This document shows, one piece after another, positions 33,921-44,598 of a stretch of 64,000 bases of DNA (positions are counted from its first letter, which is position 1; each line of letters starts with the position of its first letter). This DNA comes from Klebsiella sp. RIT-PI-d. Lineage in GTDB: Bacteria > Pseudomonadota > Gammaproteobacteria > Enterobacterales > Enterobacteriaceae. A model generated the notes under the pieces. The model was not told the origin of the DNA. It saw only the letters and a program-made list of their open reading frames with translations, and did no database searches. The position numbers and the translations under genes were made by a program. The stretch covers positions 62,001-126,000 of the forward strand of contig NZ_LGIT01000009.1 of NCBI RefSeq assembly GCF_001187865.1. The letters are read 5' to 3'.

Positions 33921-35081
33921 TTAAGACGCGGGTACCACTCTCGGTGTATTACCACTCAGCTCGCTTATCAGATCGTTCACGCCGTCGCTCATATTGACAA
34001 AACGGGTGAGCGACGAGCGGGTGACTACCACAAACGCACCGATATTATGCTGAGGGATCATCGCCATATACGTGATAAATCCACCGCCGCCGCCGGTTTT
34101 TTGAATAATCCCCGGTCGGCCATCTTTGGGTGCCATGTAAACCCAGCCCATGCCCAGTGCGTCAGCCTTGCCGGGGACATCCATGCCAGTGATACGCGTC
34201 AATTGTGTACGCTGATAAATCAGGGTCTGCATTCTGTCTGCCTGATCGTTACGGGTGTAAAAATCCGAAGACAGGAACTGCTGCATCCAGCGCATCATAT
34301 CGTCAGGCGTAGAATAAACGCCGCCGCTGCCGATAGCCGCCAGTGTATTATTGCACGGGCTGGCGCCTTTCTCGGCAACCATCAGGCGCTTACACTGATC
34401 CGGCGACGGGGTAAACGTCGTATCTTTCATTCCCAGCGGGCGAGTGATTTGCTGCTCAAACAGCTGCGGATAAGATTTACCCGCGGCGCTTGCCAGCGCA
34501 TCTGCCAGTAAATCAAACCCCAGGTTAGAGTAGGCTGCCTGCGAACCCGGCGCCGATTTTAGCGTCGCGGTTGAAAGCCAGTTCCAGCGCTGCTGGCGCG
34601 TCGGCCAGACGAAAACCGGACGATTTGCCACCCCGCCCGGTTGTTCACGCGGTAGCGCACTGGTATGGGTGGCCAGATTCACCAGCGTAATGGGCGTACC
34701 CTGATAGCCCGGAACATGCGCGCCCGGTGGGGCATACTTACTCAAAGGATCGTGCAACTTAACGATGCCCTGATCGAGTAATTTCACCAGCACTTCACTG
34801 GTCATTAATTTACTTAACGACGCGATACGGATCACTGAATCAAGCTGTGGGCGGATATTGTTCCCCGGTCGCGTTTCGCCGAAGCTGCGAAACACCCGCT
34901 GATTGCCATCAATAACGACCAGCGCCATCCCTGTGGCCCCGCTGCCATAAAAAATATGGTCGGCATAACGATCGACAATATCGGATGCAAAAACCGGGTC
35001 GGGTGACGTTTGCGCGGCATAAGCCGCCGGCAATGTGGCCGCATAAAGGGCGGCAAAGAGAAAAAGGCAACGTTTCAACAA
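33921..35081 (-). CDS. ampH: Beta-lactamase-fold peptidase/penicillin-binding protein AmpH
   Basis: A 386-residue periplasmic class C-like penicillin-binding protein with D,D-carboxypeptidase and D,D-endopeptidase activity, involved in peptidoglycan turnover. A signal peptide ends at AAYA. The active-site motifs are SLSK (Ser-x-x-Lys, about residue 90), YSN (about residue 185) and KTGGGGG (about residue 335). The sequence is close to E. coli AmpH (385 residues). It is divergent from sbmA, as in E. coli. Confidence 0.95.
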   Translation of the reverse strand: MLKRCLFLFAALYAATLPAAYAAQTSPDPVFASDIVDRYADHIFYGSGATGMALVVIDGNQRVFRSFGETRPGNNIRPQLDSVIRIASLSKLMTSEVLVKLLDQGIVKLHDPLSKYAPPGAHVPGYQGTPITLVNLATHTSALPREQPGGVANRPVFVWPTRQQRWNWLSTATLKSAPGSQAAYSNLGFDLLADALASAAGKSYPQLFEQQITRPLGMKDTTFTPSPDQCKRLMVAEKGASPCNNTLAAIGSGGVYSTPDDMMRWMQQFLSSDFYTRNDQADRMQTLIYQRTQLTRITGMDVPGKADALGMGWVYMAPKDGRPGIIQKTGGGGGFITYMAMIPQHNIGAFVVVTRSSLTRFVNMSDGVNDLISELSGNTPRVVPAS

Positions 35082-35386
35082 GGGAACCCATCAATAAATT
35101 AAGAAAACTATGCCTATTTATACTACTTCATTCACTGTTGCAAAGCGTCTTTCAGGTGAACCATGCTGCCAGGCAAATCACTTCGCCGAAAATGTTCTCT
35201 TTTATAACGAGTGATAACGACGCCACTCTGCTTCTGTATTAGCCGTAACCCGCCGATACAATTACTCACGCCTTGTCAGAGAACTAACCACTACCCTTCA
35301 GGTCTCATTTCGCGGATGATGCGGCGCCACTTTACGAGGGGGTAAGCCGTCTGAACTGGCACAATAAGAGAGACCTGGGAGCAAAC
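35082..35386. other. ampH-sbmA divergent promoter region
   Basis: About 305 bases with no gene. A sigmaE-like promoter for sbmA is visible at 35280-35307. The ampH side shows no clear consensus element. Confidence 0.4.
35280..35307 (+). promoter_or_regulatory. SigmaE-like promoter upstream of sbmA
   Basis: AGAACTA, a 16-base spacer and TCTCA match the sigmaE consensus (GGAACTT, about 16, TCTGA) at most positions, about 80 bases before the sbmA start. E. coli sbmA belongs to the sigmaE regulon, which supports the reading. Confidence 0.45.
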
Positions 35387-36607
35387 ATGTTTAAATCTTT
35401 TTTCCCAAAACCGGGGCCGTTTTTTCTGTCGGCACTGCTTTGGGGGCTGGCTGCCGTTCTTTTTTGGCAGATTGAAGGGGGAGCCTGGCTGCTGCGCTTT
35501 TTTTCTGCCACCGCAGCGGCCCCCATTAGCGCAGCCAGATTCTGGTCGCCCGACTATCTGGTATTTTATGCTTATTATGCGGTTTGCGTCGCGCTGTTTG
35601 CCCTCGTCTGGCAATGTTATAGCCCGCACCGCTGGCAGCGCTGGTCCGTCTGGGGGACAGCGTTAATTATTTTTGTCACCTGGTTTCTGGTGGAAGTCGG
35701 CGTGGCCGTTAACGCCTGGTATGGTCCATTTTACGATCTTATCCAGAAAGCGCTGAGTAAGCCGAACTCAGTCAATATTGAGCAGTTTTACCACGGCATT
35801 ATGACCTTCCTGGGCATTGCGCTGATAGCGGTGGTGATCGGGGTATTAAATAATTTTTTCGTCAGCCACTATGTGTTCCGCTGGCGCAGTGCCATGAATG
35901 AGTACTACACCGAGTTCTGGCCAACGTTGCGGCATATTGAAGGTGCGGCTCAGCGTGTGCAGGAAGACACGATGCGCTTTTCATCGACGCTGGAAGATAT
36001 GGGCGTGAGTTTCCTGAATGCTATCGTCACCCTTATCGCCTTCTTACCGGTGCTGGTCGCGCTGTCGGCACATGTTCCTGATCTGCCGGTTATCGGTCAT
36101 CTGCATTATGGCCTGGTTATCGCCGGGATCGTATGGGCATTATTGGGGACCGGATTACTGGCGGTAGTGGGGATAAAACTTCCCGGACTGGAATTTAAAA
36201 ATCAGCGGGTCGAGGCAGCCTATCGTAAAGAGCTGGTCTATGGCGAAGACGATCCCAGCCGCGCTGCCCCCCCGACGCTTCGCGCGCTGTTTTCCGCAGT
36301 GCGTCACAACTATTTCCGCCTGTACTTTCACTATATGTATTTTAATATTGCGCGCATTTTGTACCTGCAGGTTGACAACGTTTTCGGCTTGTTCCTGCTG
36401 TTTCCGTCTATCGTTGCCGGTACAGTAACGCTGGGCCTGATGCGTCAGATCCTTGACGTATTTGGGCAGGTACGCGAATCCTTTCAGTATCTCATCAATT
36501 CATGGCCTACTCTGGTAGAGCTGATGTCCATTTATAAACGTCTGCGCAGTTTCGAACGCGAACTGGATCGGCCAGACGTGGAGGAGGCTGCTAACGTCTG
36601 GGTTTAA
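35387..36607 (+). CDS. sbmA: Peptide antibiotic transporter SbmA
   Basis: A 406-residue inner-membrane homodimeric proton-driven importer of microcins B17 and J25, bleomycin and proline-rich peptides. Its membrane domain resembles ABC exporters but no ATPase domain is present. Sequence marks include [20 protein letters not shown] at the N-terminus, [23 protein letters not shown] in the middle and [17 protein letters not shown] at the C-terminus. The length equals E. coli SbmA. yaiW follows after 18 bases, so the two are probably co-transcribed. Confidence 0.96.
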   Translation: MFKSFFPKPGPFFLSALLWGLAAVLFWQIEGGAWLLRFFSATAAAPISAARFWSPDYLVFYAYYAVCVALFALVWQCYSPHRWQRWSVWGTALIIFVTWFLVEVGVAVNAWYGPFYDLIQKALSKPNSVNIEQFYHGIMTFLGIALIAVVIGVLNNFFVSHYVFRWRSAMNEYYTEFWPTLRHIEGAAQRVQEDTMRFSSTLEDMGVSFLNAIVTLIAFLPVLVALSAHVPDLPVIGHLHYGLVIAGIVWALLGTGLLAVVGIKLPGLEFKNQRVEAAYRKELVYGEDDPSRAAPPTLRALFSAVRHNYFRLYFHYMYFNIARILYLQVDNVFGLFLLFPSIVAGTVTLGLMRQILDVFGQVRESFQYLINSWPTLVELMSIYKRLRSFERELDRPDVEEAANVWV

Positions 36608-36625
36608 CCAAAGGGATGATGAAAC

Positions 36626-37723
36626 ATGACCGCACCACACTTTCGCTCTGCCACACTGGCCGTTTGCGCTGCGCTGATTCTGGCAGGGTGTAGCACAGAA
36701 AAAGCGCCGCTAAAAAAAGGGGAAAAGGCCGTCGACGTTGCCAGTATGGTGCGGCAAAAAATGCCTGCCAGCGTTAAAAATCGTGAGGAGTGGGCGCTTA
36801 TCATTGCCCGTACGTTTGAGAGTCAGAAGCTGGCCCCAACAAAAGAAAATGTCTGCTCAGTGCTTGCTGTGGCCCAACAGGAGTCAAACTATCAGGCTGA
36901 CCCGTCGGTGCCCGGCCTGAATAAAATTGCCTGGCAGGAGATTGAACGTCGGGCGGCAAAGCTGCATATTCCGGCTCTGCTGGTGCATACCGCGCTGAAA
37001 ATAAAATCGCCTGACGGGAAAAGTTACAGCGATCGGCTTGATTCAGTCAAAACCGAGAAGCAGCTCAGCGCTCTTTTTGATGACTTAATTAACACCGTGC
37101 CACTCGGACAGCAGCTCTTTGGCTCTTTTAATCCGGTCCATACCGGCGGACCAATGCAGGTGAGCATTGCTTTTGCCGAAGCCCATACCCGTGGTTATCC
37201 ATGGGAAATGAGCGGTACCGTGCGTCAGGAAGTGTTTACCCTTCGCGGCGGGCTGTGGTTCGGCACGTATCACCTGTTGAACTATCCGACCAGCTACTCT
37301 GCGCCGCTTTATCGCTTTGCCGATTTTAACGCCGGATGGTATGCCAGCCGCAATGCCGCATTCCAGAATGCGGTCAGCAAAGCCAGCGGCACTAAACTGG
37401 CGCTGGACGGCGATCTGATCCGCTACGACAGCCGTGAGGCGGGTAAAACGGAGCTTGCCGTAAGAGAGCTGGCCAATCAGCTTGATATGAGTGATAGCGA
37501 GATCCGCCGTCAGCTGGAAAAGGGCGATTCGCTTGATTTCGAGAAAACAGCGCTTTATAGCGGCGTGTTTAAACTGGCAGACAAGAAAAGTGGGCAGGCA
37601 TTACCGAGAGAGTTATTGCCGGGTATTCAGCTTGAAAGCCCGAAGATCACGCGCAATCTTACGACCGCATGGTTCGCAAAACGCGTCGATGATCGACGGG
37701 CCAGATGCATGGCGCAGAATTAA
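36626..37723 (+). CDS. yaiW: Outer-membrane lipoprotein YaiW
   Basis: A 365-residue lipoprotein with a clear lipobox (LAGC, Cys22). The E. coli homologue is surface-exposed in the outer membrane and helps uptake of proline-rich antimicrobial peptides together with SbmA. The body shows a DUF1615 pattern with [54 protein letters not shown] and [16 protein letters not shown]; the QQES segment recalls lytic transglycosylases. The stop overlaps the convergent yaiY stop by 4 bp. Confidence 0.94.
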   Translation: MTAPHFRSATLAVCAALILAGCSTEKAPLKKGEKAVDVASMVRQKMPASVKNREEWALIIARTFESQKLAPTKENVCSVLAVAQQESNYQADPSVPGLNKIAWQEIERRAAKLHIPALLVHTALKIKSPDGKSYSDRLDSVKTEKQLSALFDDLINTVPLGQQLFGSFNPVHTGGPMQVSIAFAEAHTRGYPWEMSGTVRQEVFTLRGGLWFGTYHLLNYPTSYSAPLYRFADFNAGWYASRNAAFQNAVSKASGTKLALDGDLIRYDSREAGKTELAVRELANQLDMSDSEIRRQLEKGDSLDFEKTALYSGVFKLADKKSGQALPRELLPGIQLESPKITRNLTTAWFAKRVDDRRARCMAQN

Positions 37724-38022
37724 ACATAGTGACGCCACCGCAGCAACAGGGCTACGACGCCCAGGATCATACAGCCTATCAGGAAGGGTACCAGCCCAAA
37801 GAGGGTACCCACGGCCAGCCCCATTTCAACATGTGGGCGGCCCGTATCCTGAATCTGCATTAACTGCTCGTACATTCCCGGCGCATGAACCACAAGATTA
37901 AGGATCTGCGCACCGACCCAAAAGCACAGCAGCACAAATAGCGCATAAGCAATATTCCCTGGGGTAGACCGATCCTTTTTTTTCCTGTCTGACATAGATC
38001 TGGAAAAGGTGAACTCTGACAT
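37720..38022 (-). CDS. yaiY: Inner-membrane protein YaiY
   Basis: A 100-residue protein with two hydrophobic segments ([23 protein letters not shown] and [21 protein letters not shown]). It aligns with E. coli YaiY (102 residues, DUF2755) in sequence and position. The ATG follows GGGAGG. The function is unknown; only inner-membrane location can be inferred. Confidence 0.92.
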   Translation of the reverse strand: MSEFTFSRSMSDRKKKDRSTPGNIAYALFVLLCFWVGAQILNLVVHAPGMYEQLMQIQDTGRPHVEMGLAVGTLFGLVPFLIGCMILGVVALLLRWRHYV

Positions 38023-38273
38023 ACCAACCTCCCGGACGCATTCGTTAAAACTTCATGCCCGTACTGATGCTTAGTGTGACAGGTCATTTCCGTTGTCAAT
38101 ATAAGATTCATGATAAATTCAGCGCTGGAATTCTCCTGGTTGTATAAGTTAGTGTTATGTCACAAATTATTAACTTAATTGTAACCAAGCCTCTTTTTAA
38201 GAATTTCCGTACCCGCCACAGACGACCGGATAAAAATATGCGAGGATGCTTTTTTTCTTCTGTCGGAGTTGTG

Positions 38274-38495
38274 ATGAATCTGCCCGTAAAAATCCGTCGT
38301 GACTGGCATTACTATGCGGTGGCGATTGGCCTGATCTTTATTTTAAATGGCGTTATAGGTCTATTGGGATTTGAGGCAAAGGGCTGGCAAACATATGCTG
38401 TAGGCCTGGTCACGTGGGTGATTTGCTTCTGGCTGGCAGGATTTATTATTCGCCGCCGCCCCGAAGACGAAGAGGCGGCGGACCGACCAGATTAG
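38274..38495 (+). CDS. yaiZ: Small inner-membrane protein YaiZ
   Basis: A 73-residue protein with two transmembrane helices ([21 protein letters not shown] and [19 protein letters not shown]) and an acidic tail, matching E. coli YaiZ (DUF2754). The start at 38274 follows GGAG; a longer in-frame ORF begins at 38157 but its extension is not conserved-looking. The end overlaps the convergent ddlA stop by 4 bp. The function is unknown. Confidence 0.9.
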   Translation: MNLPVKIRRDWHYYAVAIGLIFILNGVIGLLGFEAKGWQTYAVGLVTWVICFWLAGFIIRRRPEDEEAADRPD

Positions 38496-39592
38496 TCGCT
38501 TAGGGTGCTTTTCAACTGGCTGCTGGCGCGGTAGCGCTCCAGAGCCAGTTCAATTAAACGCGTTATAAGTGCTGAGTAGCTCAAACCGCTGGCCTGCCAC
38601 AGCTTGGGATACATACTGATATTGGTGAAGCCGGGCAGGGTATTAATTTCGTTAATAATAACCTTGTTTTCTTCGGTGAGGAAAACATCTACCCGGGCCA
38701 TGCCGCTGCATCCTAGTGCCTGATAAGCCTGAATAGCGACTTTGCGGATGCGATCGTTAACTGATGCTTCAATGGCCGCAGGCACCACCACCTGTGCGCC
38801 GCCATCATCAATATATTTGGTATCGTACGCGTAAAAATCGCTGTTGAGCACGACCTCGCCGCAGGTGCTGGCTTCAGGATAATCGTTGCCCAGTACGGCG
38901 CATTCAATTTCGCGCCCCTTAATGCCCTGCTCAACAATCACTTTGCGATCGAATTCGAATGCCAGCTCGACGGCCTGCTGGTATTGCGCTTCAGTGGTGA
39001 CTTTACTGACGCCTACGGACGATCCCTGGTTCGCCGGTTTAACAAACAGCGGCAGGCCAAACTGCGCTTCAAGCCCGGCGAAGGTCGTGGCGTGGCGATT
39101 AACGTGCGTGAGAGTGACAAAAGGCGCAATCGCCAGCCCGTCATCCCGTAACAAACGCTTGGTCACGTCTTTATCCATGCAGGCTGCGGAACTGAGTACG
39201 TCAGAGCCGACAAAAGGCAGATTCGCGATCCGCAGCAGACCTTGTAAAGATCCATCTTCGCCCATCGTGCCGTGGACAATCGGGAAAATAACGTCAATAT
39301 GCGCCGACAGTTGCCCGTTAGCGATATCAATAAATTGCGCCGTCTGCTTACCGGGAATATGCGCGAGAGTCGACGTCGATGGCGCGAGTGTAATATGCGC
39401 GGGATCGTGCGCATTCAGTAAATAATGGCTTTGATCGTGAATATGCCAGCCGCCACGTTTATCAATTCCGATAAGGACGACCTCAAATTTTGATTTATCC
39501 ATTGCCTCAACGATATTTTTTGCTGATTGCAACGAGACTTCATGCTCTGCTGATTTCCCACCAAAAACGACACCTACCCGCAACTTTGCCAT
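38492..39592 (-). CDS. ddlA: D-alanine--D-alanine ligase A
   Basis: A 366-residue ATP-grasp ligase making the D-Ala-D-Ala dipeptide for peptidoglycan precursors. The N-terminal [19 protein letters not shown] is characteristic. GSSVGVSKV, the lid-region [18 protein letters not shown] and the metal-binding [21 protein letters not shown] follow. The length is as in E. coli DdlA (364). Its start faces a divergent extensin-like peptidase gene, not iraP as in E. coli. Confidence 0.96.
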   Translation of the reverse strand: MAKLRVGVVFGGKSAEHEVSLQSAKNIVEAMDKSKFEVVLIGIDKRGGWHIHDQSHYLLNAHDPAHITLAPSTSTLAHIPGKQTAQFIDIANGQLSAHIDVIFPIVHGTMGEDGSLQGLLRIANLPFVGSDVLSSAACMDKDVTKRLLRDDGLAIAPFVTLTHVNRHATTFAGLEAQFGLPLFVKPANQGSSVGVSKVTTEAQYQQAVELAFEFDRKVIVEQGIKGREIECAVLGNDYPEASTCGEVVLNSDFYAYDTKYIDDGGAQVVVPAAIEASVNDRIRKVAIQAYQALGCSGMARVDVFLTEENKVIINEINTLPGFTNISMYPKLWQASGLSYSALITRLIELALERYRASSQLKSTLSD

Positions 39593-39689
39593 CTCAATAT
39601 TGATCTCTGGTCAACGTAAAACACATAACATATCACGTCAAAATCAGCCCTTCTGCCATAATCTTAAGGAAATCGATAAAGGAGGTGGC

Positions 39690-40373
39690 GTGAAAGCAAA
39701 AGGTCTGATCGTCTTCGCATTGATCGCCGGGGCCGCGGGATGGGGATACCGCCACTTGCCCTCATACTATAATCCGTTTGCCCCGCTGCAATTGACCGAT
39801 CCTCCGGGACGGATTGCGCAGATGAAATTACGCCGGCTTTCAGATGCCGAATGTCAGGCACTGTTAGTACAGGCGAATCAACGCGGTCTGATCACCAGTC
39901 AGAAAGTGGCCGATAGCGCAGGAAACTGTCCATTGAACAATGTGGTGCGGGTGCGTGATTTTGGTGAGGTTAAACTCAGCAGCAGTTTTCTCGCCAGCTG
40001 CCCGCTGGCGTTAAGCAGTGCGCTATTTGTTGAGCAGCAGGCAAAGCCGCTTGCGCAGCAGTTGATCGGCAGCGCTCTCAGGCAGATCGATCACTTTGGC
40101 AGTTATGCCTGCCGAAATATTTACCATCGTGAAAATGCCCGTTTAAGTGAGCACGCTACCGCAGAAGCGCTGGACGTCAGCGGCTTTCGGTTTGCCAGCG
40201 GCCAGCGTGTAACGGTGCTAAAAGGATGGCCCAATGCACAAACGCAGCCATTCTTACGCGCGCTGCTTTCCAGTAGCTGCCATTATTACGGCAATGGACT
40301 TGGCCCTGAATATAACGCTGCCCATGCGAATCATTTTCACCTGGGAATGCGTGGTTATGGGCTGTGTCGGTAA
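39690..40373 (+). CDS. Extensin-like (LAS-superfamily) putative peptidase
   Basis: A 227-residue protein of the extensin-like C-terminal family, related to LAS metallopeptidases such as VanX/VanY and MepA. An N-terminal membrane anchor or signal (GLIVFALIAGAAGWGYRHLP) places it in the envelope. The zinc-site pattern is present: SEHATAEALDVSGF gives His and Asp, and HANHFHLGM gives the final His. Several cysteines (DAECQALL, GNCPLNN, SCPLAL, YACRN, SSCHYYG) suggest disulfides in the periplasm. The start is GTG directly after AAGGAGG. It diverges from ddlA across about 100 bp, so a role in cell-wall peptide trimming is a reasonable inference. The substrate is unproven. Confidence 0.8.
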   Translation: MKAKGLIVFALIAGAAGWGYRHLPSYYNPFAPLQLTDPPGRIAQMKLRRLSDAECQALLVQANQRGLITSQKVADSAGNCPLNNVVRVRDFGEVKLSSSFLASCPLALSSALFVEQQAKPLAQQLIGSALRQIDHFGSYACRNIYHRENARLSEHATAEALDVSGFRFASGQRVTVLKGWPNAQTQPFLRALLSSSCHYYGNGLGPEYNAAHANHFHLGMRGYGLCR

Positions 40374-40479
40374 TAAATAATAAATGAAAAAGCATAAAGC
40401 GCATCTCTGGTTCCGACAGCAGCATCGCAAGCCGATAGAATATCGTCCTTGAGTAAAAACTTAATTACGATATACGCTT

Positions 40480-41676
40480 ATGGAATCCTGGAAGGTTAAT
40501 CTTATTTCTGTCTGGTTCGGCTGCTTTTTTACCGGGCTGGCTATCAGTCAAATTTTGCCCTTTCTGCCGCTTTATGTCTCACAGCTGGGCGTGACCTCCC
40601 ATGAAGCGCTTTCTCTGTGGTCCGGGCTGACCTTCAGCGTAACGTTCCTGGTCTCGGCGATTGTTTCCCCGATGTGGGGCAGCCTCGCCGATCGTAAAGG
40701 CCGAAAGCTCATGCTGCTGCGCGCCTCTCTCGGGATGGCTATTGCCATTTTACTTCAGGCGTTCGCGACTAACGTCTGGCAGCTCTTTATTCTGCGTGCA
40801 ATTATGGGGCTGACTTCCGGTTATATTCCCAATGCGATGGCGCTGGTAGCCTCGCAGGTGCCGCGCGAACGCAGCGGCTGGGCGTTGAGCACATTATCCA
40901 CAGCACAAATCAGCGGTGTCATTGGTGGACCGCTGCTCGGCGGGTTTCTGGCGGATCACGTTGGCCTGCGGGCCGTCTTTTTTATTACCGCTATCCTGCT
41001 AACTATCAGTTTTCTGGTCACTCTTTTTCTGATTAAAGAGGGCGTCAGGCCGCAGGTGAGTAAAGCCGATCGGCTCTCAGGCAAAGCGGTGTTTGCCAGC
41101 TTGCCCTATCCGGGACTGGTGATCAGTTTATTTGTCACTACCATGGTGATTCAGCTCTGTAATGGATCGATTGGCCCCATCCTGACGCTGTTTATTAAAT
41201 CCATGTGCCCTGACAGTAATAACATCGCATTCTTAAGCGGGATGATTGCCTCCGTACCCGGCGTCTCTGCGCTAATCTCTGCGCCACGGCTCGGCAAGCT
41301 CGGCGATCGGATCGGCACCGCACGTATTCTGGTGGCGACGTTATGCTGCGCCGTGATCCTCTTTTTCGCGATGTCATTTGTTACCTCGCCGCTTCAACTG
41401 GGAATACTGCGCTTTATGCTCGGTTTCGCTGACGGCGCAATGCTGCCGGCAGTTCAGACGCTACTGCTCAAATACTGTAGCGATCGGGTCACCGGACGTA
41501 TTTTTGGTTACAACCAGTCATTTATGTACCTGGGAAATGTTGCTGGTCCGCTGATTGGCGCGTCAGTCTCCGCGGTGGCAGGGTTTCGCTGGGTATTTGT
41601 TGCCACGGCTATTGTGGTGCTGATTAACCTCTGGCAGTTGCTGATCATGCTGCGCCGTACCCGGCAAACTCACTAA
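40480..41676 (+). CDS. MFS multidrug exporter of the MdtG family
   Basis: A 398-residue, 12-helix DHA1 antiporter strongly resembling E. coli Mdt[45 protein letters not shown] (motif A), [27 protein letters not shown] and [20 protein letters not shown]. MdtG confers resistance to fosfomycin and deoxycholate in E. coli but lies elsewhere there. This copy occupies the ddlA-phoA interval, where iraP sits in E. coli, so it is probably a paralogue or a relocated gene. The ribosome-binding site is poor. Confidence 0.87.
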   Translation: MESWKVNLISVWFGCFFTGLAISQILPFLPLYVSQLGVTSHEALSLWSGLTFSVTFLVSAIVSPMWGSLADRKGRKLMLLRASLGMAIAILLQAFATNVWQLFILRAIMGLTSGYIPNAMALVASQVPRERSGWALSTLSTAQISGVIGGPLLGGFLADHVGLRAVFFITAILLTISFLVTLFLIKEGVRPQVSKADRLSGKAVFASLPYPGLVISLFVTTMVIQLCNGSIGPILTLFIKSMCPDSNNIAFLSGMIASVPGVSALISAPRLGKLGDRIGTARILVATLCCAVILFFAMSFVTSPLQLGILRFMLGFADGAMLPAVQTLLLKYCSDRVTGRIFGYNQSFMYLGNVAGPLIGASVSAVAGFRWVFVATAIVVLINLWQLLIMLRRTRQTH

Positions 41677-41683
41677 GCAACGT

Positions 41684-41698
41684 TATAGCGCCGCTATA
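41684..41698 (+). terminator. Short inverted repeat after the mdtG-like gene
   Basis: TATAGCG and CGCTATA form 7-bp arms with a single-base centre just after the stop codon. There is no T-run. It may be a weak terminator or a chance repeat. Confidence 0.3.
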
Positions 41699-41731
41699 CC
41701 CGAATTCAGGCGTTAATCATAAAAGCGCATA

Positions 41732-41763
41732 TTGTCATCGTTTCGTCATTTCAGATTTATAGA
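41732..41763 (+). promoter_or_regulatory. Pho box and -10 of phoA
   Basis: Two 7-mers 11 bases apart (TTGTCAT and TCGTCAT, 41732-41749) form a Pho box that replaces the -35 element. A -10 hexamer TATAGA follows at 41758-41763. PhoB should activate phoA from this site under phosphate limitation. Confidence 0.75.
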
Positions 41764-41802
41764 GTCTCCGTGTTTTATTTATTTCTCATGGAGACTGTAT
41801 AA

Positions 41803-43218
41803 GTGAAGCATTCCGCTATTTTTATTGCATTAATTCCGCTGTTAAGCGCCACGTTTTCATGGGCGCAAGCGCCATCGTTGCCGGTACTCGATAATCGTGG
41901 TGCAGAGGGCGATATCACGTTACCCGGCGGAGCCAGACGTCTCAGTGAAGATCAGACCGCGGCGATACGGGCATCCTTAAATAATAAACCGGCGAAAAAT
42001 ATTATTCTGCTTATTGGCGATGGAATGGGCGATTCAGAAATCACGGCAGCGCGAAATTATGCAGAAGGCGCAGGCGGTTATTTTAAAGGAATTGATGCAT
42101 TGCCATTAACCGGGCAATACACGCACTACGCGCTGGATAAAAAAACCGGCAAACCGAATTATGTCACCGATTCAGCCGCGTCGGCGACCGCATGGAGCTC
42201 CGGGGTAAAAACTTATAACGGTGCCCTGGGCGTGGATATTCACGAAAAAGATCGTCCCACCCTGCTGGAAATGGCCAAAGTTGCCGGGCTGGCAACCGGT
42301 AATGTGTCAACGGCAGAGCTGGAAGACGCCACCCCGGCGGCCATGATGTCTCATGTGACCTCACGTAAATGTTACGGCCCCAGTCTGACCACCACCCTTT
42401 GTCCCGTCAACGCGCTGGAAAAAGGGGGCAAAGGATCGATTGCCGAACAGCTGTTGAATACGCGCCCTGATGTCACCCTGGGCGGTGGGGCAACGACCTT
42501 TACCGATGTCGCCACCGCCGGAGAATGGCAGGGAAAAAGCCTGTTTGAACAGGCTCAGGTACGGGGATATCAACTGGTATTTGATGCTTCTTCTCTTGAT
42601 GCCATTACTGCCGCTAATCAACATCAACCGCTGCTGGGGTTGTTTTCCGCAGGCAACATGCCGGTTCGCTGGCTGGGGCCTAAAGCCACCCTGCATGGTA
42701 ATCTGGACCAGCCGGTAGTGACCTGCGCACCGAATCCCGAGCGCAATACCAGTTATCCAACGCTGGCTCAGATGACCAGCAAGGCTATCGAATTATTGAG
42801 CCACAATGAAAAAGGATTCTTTTTACAGGTAGAAGGCGCGTCAATTGATAAGCAGGATCATGCCGCCAATCCTTGCGGGCAAATCGGGGAAACTGTCGAT
42901 CTGGATGAGGCTGTGCAAAAGGCGCTGGAATTTGCCAAAAAAGACGGAAATACGCTGGTTATCGTCACGGCCGATCACGCTCATGCCAGCCAGATCGTCG
43001 CCACCGACACCAAAGCGCCCGGTCTTTCTCAGGCGCTGAATACCAAAGACGGCGCGGTAATGGCAATGACCTACGGCAACTCGGAAGAAGAGTCGATGGA
43101 ACACACCGGCGCGCAGCTGCGTATTGCCGCTTTTGGCCCGCACGCGGCGAATGTTGTTGGCCTGACCGATCAGACCGATCTGTTCTACACCATGAAGTCC
43201 GCGCTCGGCCTGAAATAG
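41803..43218 (+). CDS. phoA: Alkaline phosphatase
   Basis: A 471-residue periplasmic alkaline phosphatase that releases phosphate from monoesters. A signal peptide ends at SWAQA. The nucleophilic Ser lies in [20 protein letters not shown]; the metal sites include [21 protein letters not shown] and the late MEHTGAQLR. Cysteine pairs are present for disulfides. The start is GTG after GGAG, as in E. coli. psiF follows after 90 bases. Confidence 0.97.
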   Translation: MKHSAIFIALIPLLSATFSWAQAPSLPVLDNRGAEGDITLPGGARRLSEDQTAAIRASLNNKPAKNIILLIGDGMGDSEITAARNYAEGAGGYFKGIDALPLTGQYTHYALDKKTGKPNYVTDSAASATAWSSGVKTYNGALGVDIHEKDRPTLLEMAKVAGLATGNVSTAELEDATPAAMMSHVTSRKCYGPSLTTTLCPVNALEKGGKGSIAEQLLNTRPDVTLGGGATTFTDVATAGEWQGKSLFEQAQVRGYQLVFDASSLDAITAANQHQPLLGLFSAGNMPVRWLGPKATLHGNLDQPVVTCAPNPERNTSYPTLAQMTSKAIELLSHNEKGFFLQVEGASIDKQDHAANPCGQIGETVDLDEAVQKALEFAKKDGNTLVIVTADHAHASQIVATDTKAPGLSQALNTKDGAVMAMTYGNSEEESMEHTGAQLRIAAFGPHAANVVGLTDQTDLFYTMKSALGLK

Positions 43219-43308
43219 CGCGTGGCCTCATGAAATTTGTCATGGTGGGTGGTTTTTTCAGCGGCAGTGACCAGACTTAGGATGAGCAACTTACTAAAGG
43301 ACGACATA

Positions 43309-43629
43309 ATGAAAATAATATTTCTGGTTACCCTGATCTTTGGCATGGTTATTCTTTCAACGGTTGGCGCGGCTGAAAAGACACTCACGCCTCAGCAGCA
43401 ACGCATGACCACCTGTAATGAACAGGCGACGGCGAAAACGCTGAAAGGGGATGAGCGCAAAAGTTTTATGCGCGACTGCCTGAAAAACGAGAAGAATACC
43501 AACGACGGGAAAGGGCTGACGCCACAACAGTTAAAAATGCGTGATTGTAGCTCTCAGGCGACGCAACAGTCGCTCAAAGGTGAGGATCGCAGCAAATTTA
43601 TGAGCGGCTGCCTGAAAAAAACGGCGTAA
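43309..43629 (+). CDS. psiF: Phosphate starvation-inducible protein PsiF
   Basis: A 106-residue secreted protein. After a signal peptide (MKIIFLVTLIFGMVILSTVGA) it carries two PsiF repeats, each with LTPQQ, a CN/CS pair, LKG(D/E) and a final C-LK motif (MTTCNEQATAKTLKG; MRDCSSQATQQSLKG). The start at 43309 follows AAAGGA and begins the signal peptide. It lies downstream of phoA, as in E. coli, and is probably part of the Pho regulon. The function is unknown. dgcC (adrA), which follows psiF in E. coli, is absent. Confidence 0.93.
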   Translation: MKIIFLVTLIFGMVILSTVGAAEKTLTPQQQRMTTCNEQATAKTLKGDERKSFMRDCLKNEKNTNDGKGLTPQQLKMRDCSSQATQQSLKGEDRSKFMSGCLKKTA

Positions 43630-43636
43630 ACATAGC

Positions 43637-43660
43637 GGGTAAGGCCGTGCTGCCTTACCC
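43637..43660. terminator. Hairpin between psiF and proC
   Basis: GGGTAAGGC and GCCTTACCC form a perfect 9-bp stem with a 6-nt loop in the 39-bp gap between the convergent psiF and proC genes. There is no strong T-run, but the site can serve both directions. Confidence 0.55.
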
Positions 43661-43668
43661 ACTTATCC

Positions 43669-44478
43669 TCAGGTGCGGCTAAGCTGCTCAGACTTCTCCA
43701 TACAGCTTGTCATTGCTTCAATGACCGCTGCACGAAATCCTCTTTCTTCTAATACGCGAACGGCTTCAATCGTGGTGCCGCCGGGGGAGCACACCATATC
43801 TTTCAGTTCGCCCGGGTGTTTCCCGGTTTCCAGTACCATTTTCGCCGAACCCATCACCGCCTGCGCGGCAAATTTATATGCCTGCTGGCGCGGCATTCCA
43901 CCTTTAACCGCGGCGTCAGCCATCGCTTCAATAAACATAAACACATAAGCCGGTGCCGATCCGCTAACGCCGACCACCGGATGAATAATGGACTCAGCAA
44001 CCACCTCCGCCTCACCGAAACTGCGGAAAATGGCCAGCGCTTCGTCGATCTCTGCATCATTAACCAGAGCATTTGGCGTTAACGATGTCATACCCGCATT
44101 GACCAGCGAGGGGGTATTTGGCATGGCGCGAATAATTTTGCGGTCGTGACCGAGGGCCGTTGCCAGTTGTGCCAGCGTAACGCCCGCTGCAATGGAAATG
44201 ACCAACGAATCTTTGTTGAAGCTGGAGGCAATATCATTCAGCGTTTTAACGGTGATAGCCGGTTTTACCGCGCTAAATACGATGTCCGCTGCCTGGGCCA
44301 CTTCCTGTGCGCTTTCTGCGCCATGCACGCCGTACTGTTCGCGCAGGGCAGCAACGTTAGCAGGCGAAGGGGTATAGACCCAGATATGATCCGGCTGCAT
44401 CTGACCGCTGGCGATAAGCCCTCCGAGGATCGCTTTACCCATATTCCCGCAGCCGATAAACCCAATTTTTTTCTCCAT
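43669..44478 (-). CDS. proC: Pyrroline-5-carboxylate reductase
   Basis: A 269-residue NAD(P)H-dependent enzyme catalysing the last step of proline synthesis. The N-terminal dinucleotide motif is [18 protein letters not shown], and the C-terminal signature is [27 protein letters not shown]. It is nearly identical in layout to E. coli ProC. The start is the ATG at 44478 (MEKKIGF); an in-frame GTG directly before it is not needed. Confidence 0.97.
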   Translation of the reverse strand: MEKKIGFIGCGNMGKAILGGLIASGQMQPDHIWVYTPSPANVAALREQYGVHGAESAQEVAQAADIVFSAVKPAITVKTLNDIASSFNKDSLVISIAAGVTLAQLATALGHDRKIIRAMPNTPSLVNAGMTSLTPNALVNDAEIDEALAIFRSFGEAEVVAESIIHPVVGVSGSAPAYVFMFIEAMADAAVKGGMPRQQAYKFAAQAVMGSAKMVLETGKHPGELKDMVCSPGGTTIEAVRVLEERGFRAAVIEAMTSCMEKSEQLSRT

Positions 44479-44598
44479 CACCCGTCTCCGCGTATAATTT
44501 GTCTGGGCGATAATCTTAACGCGGATTATCCTTCAGGGCGACGCTTCCTGAGCATTACTGCCAGGCTGCGCGATGAAACAATCTGTACAGGAGACAGA

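Noticed and set aside
44146-44598. Upstream extension of the yaiI frame across proC
   Set aside because: It is antisense to proC. The ATG at 44599 has AGGAG and matches the known family start.
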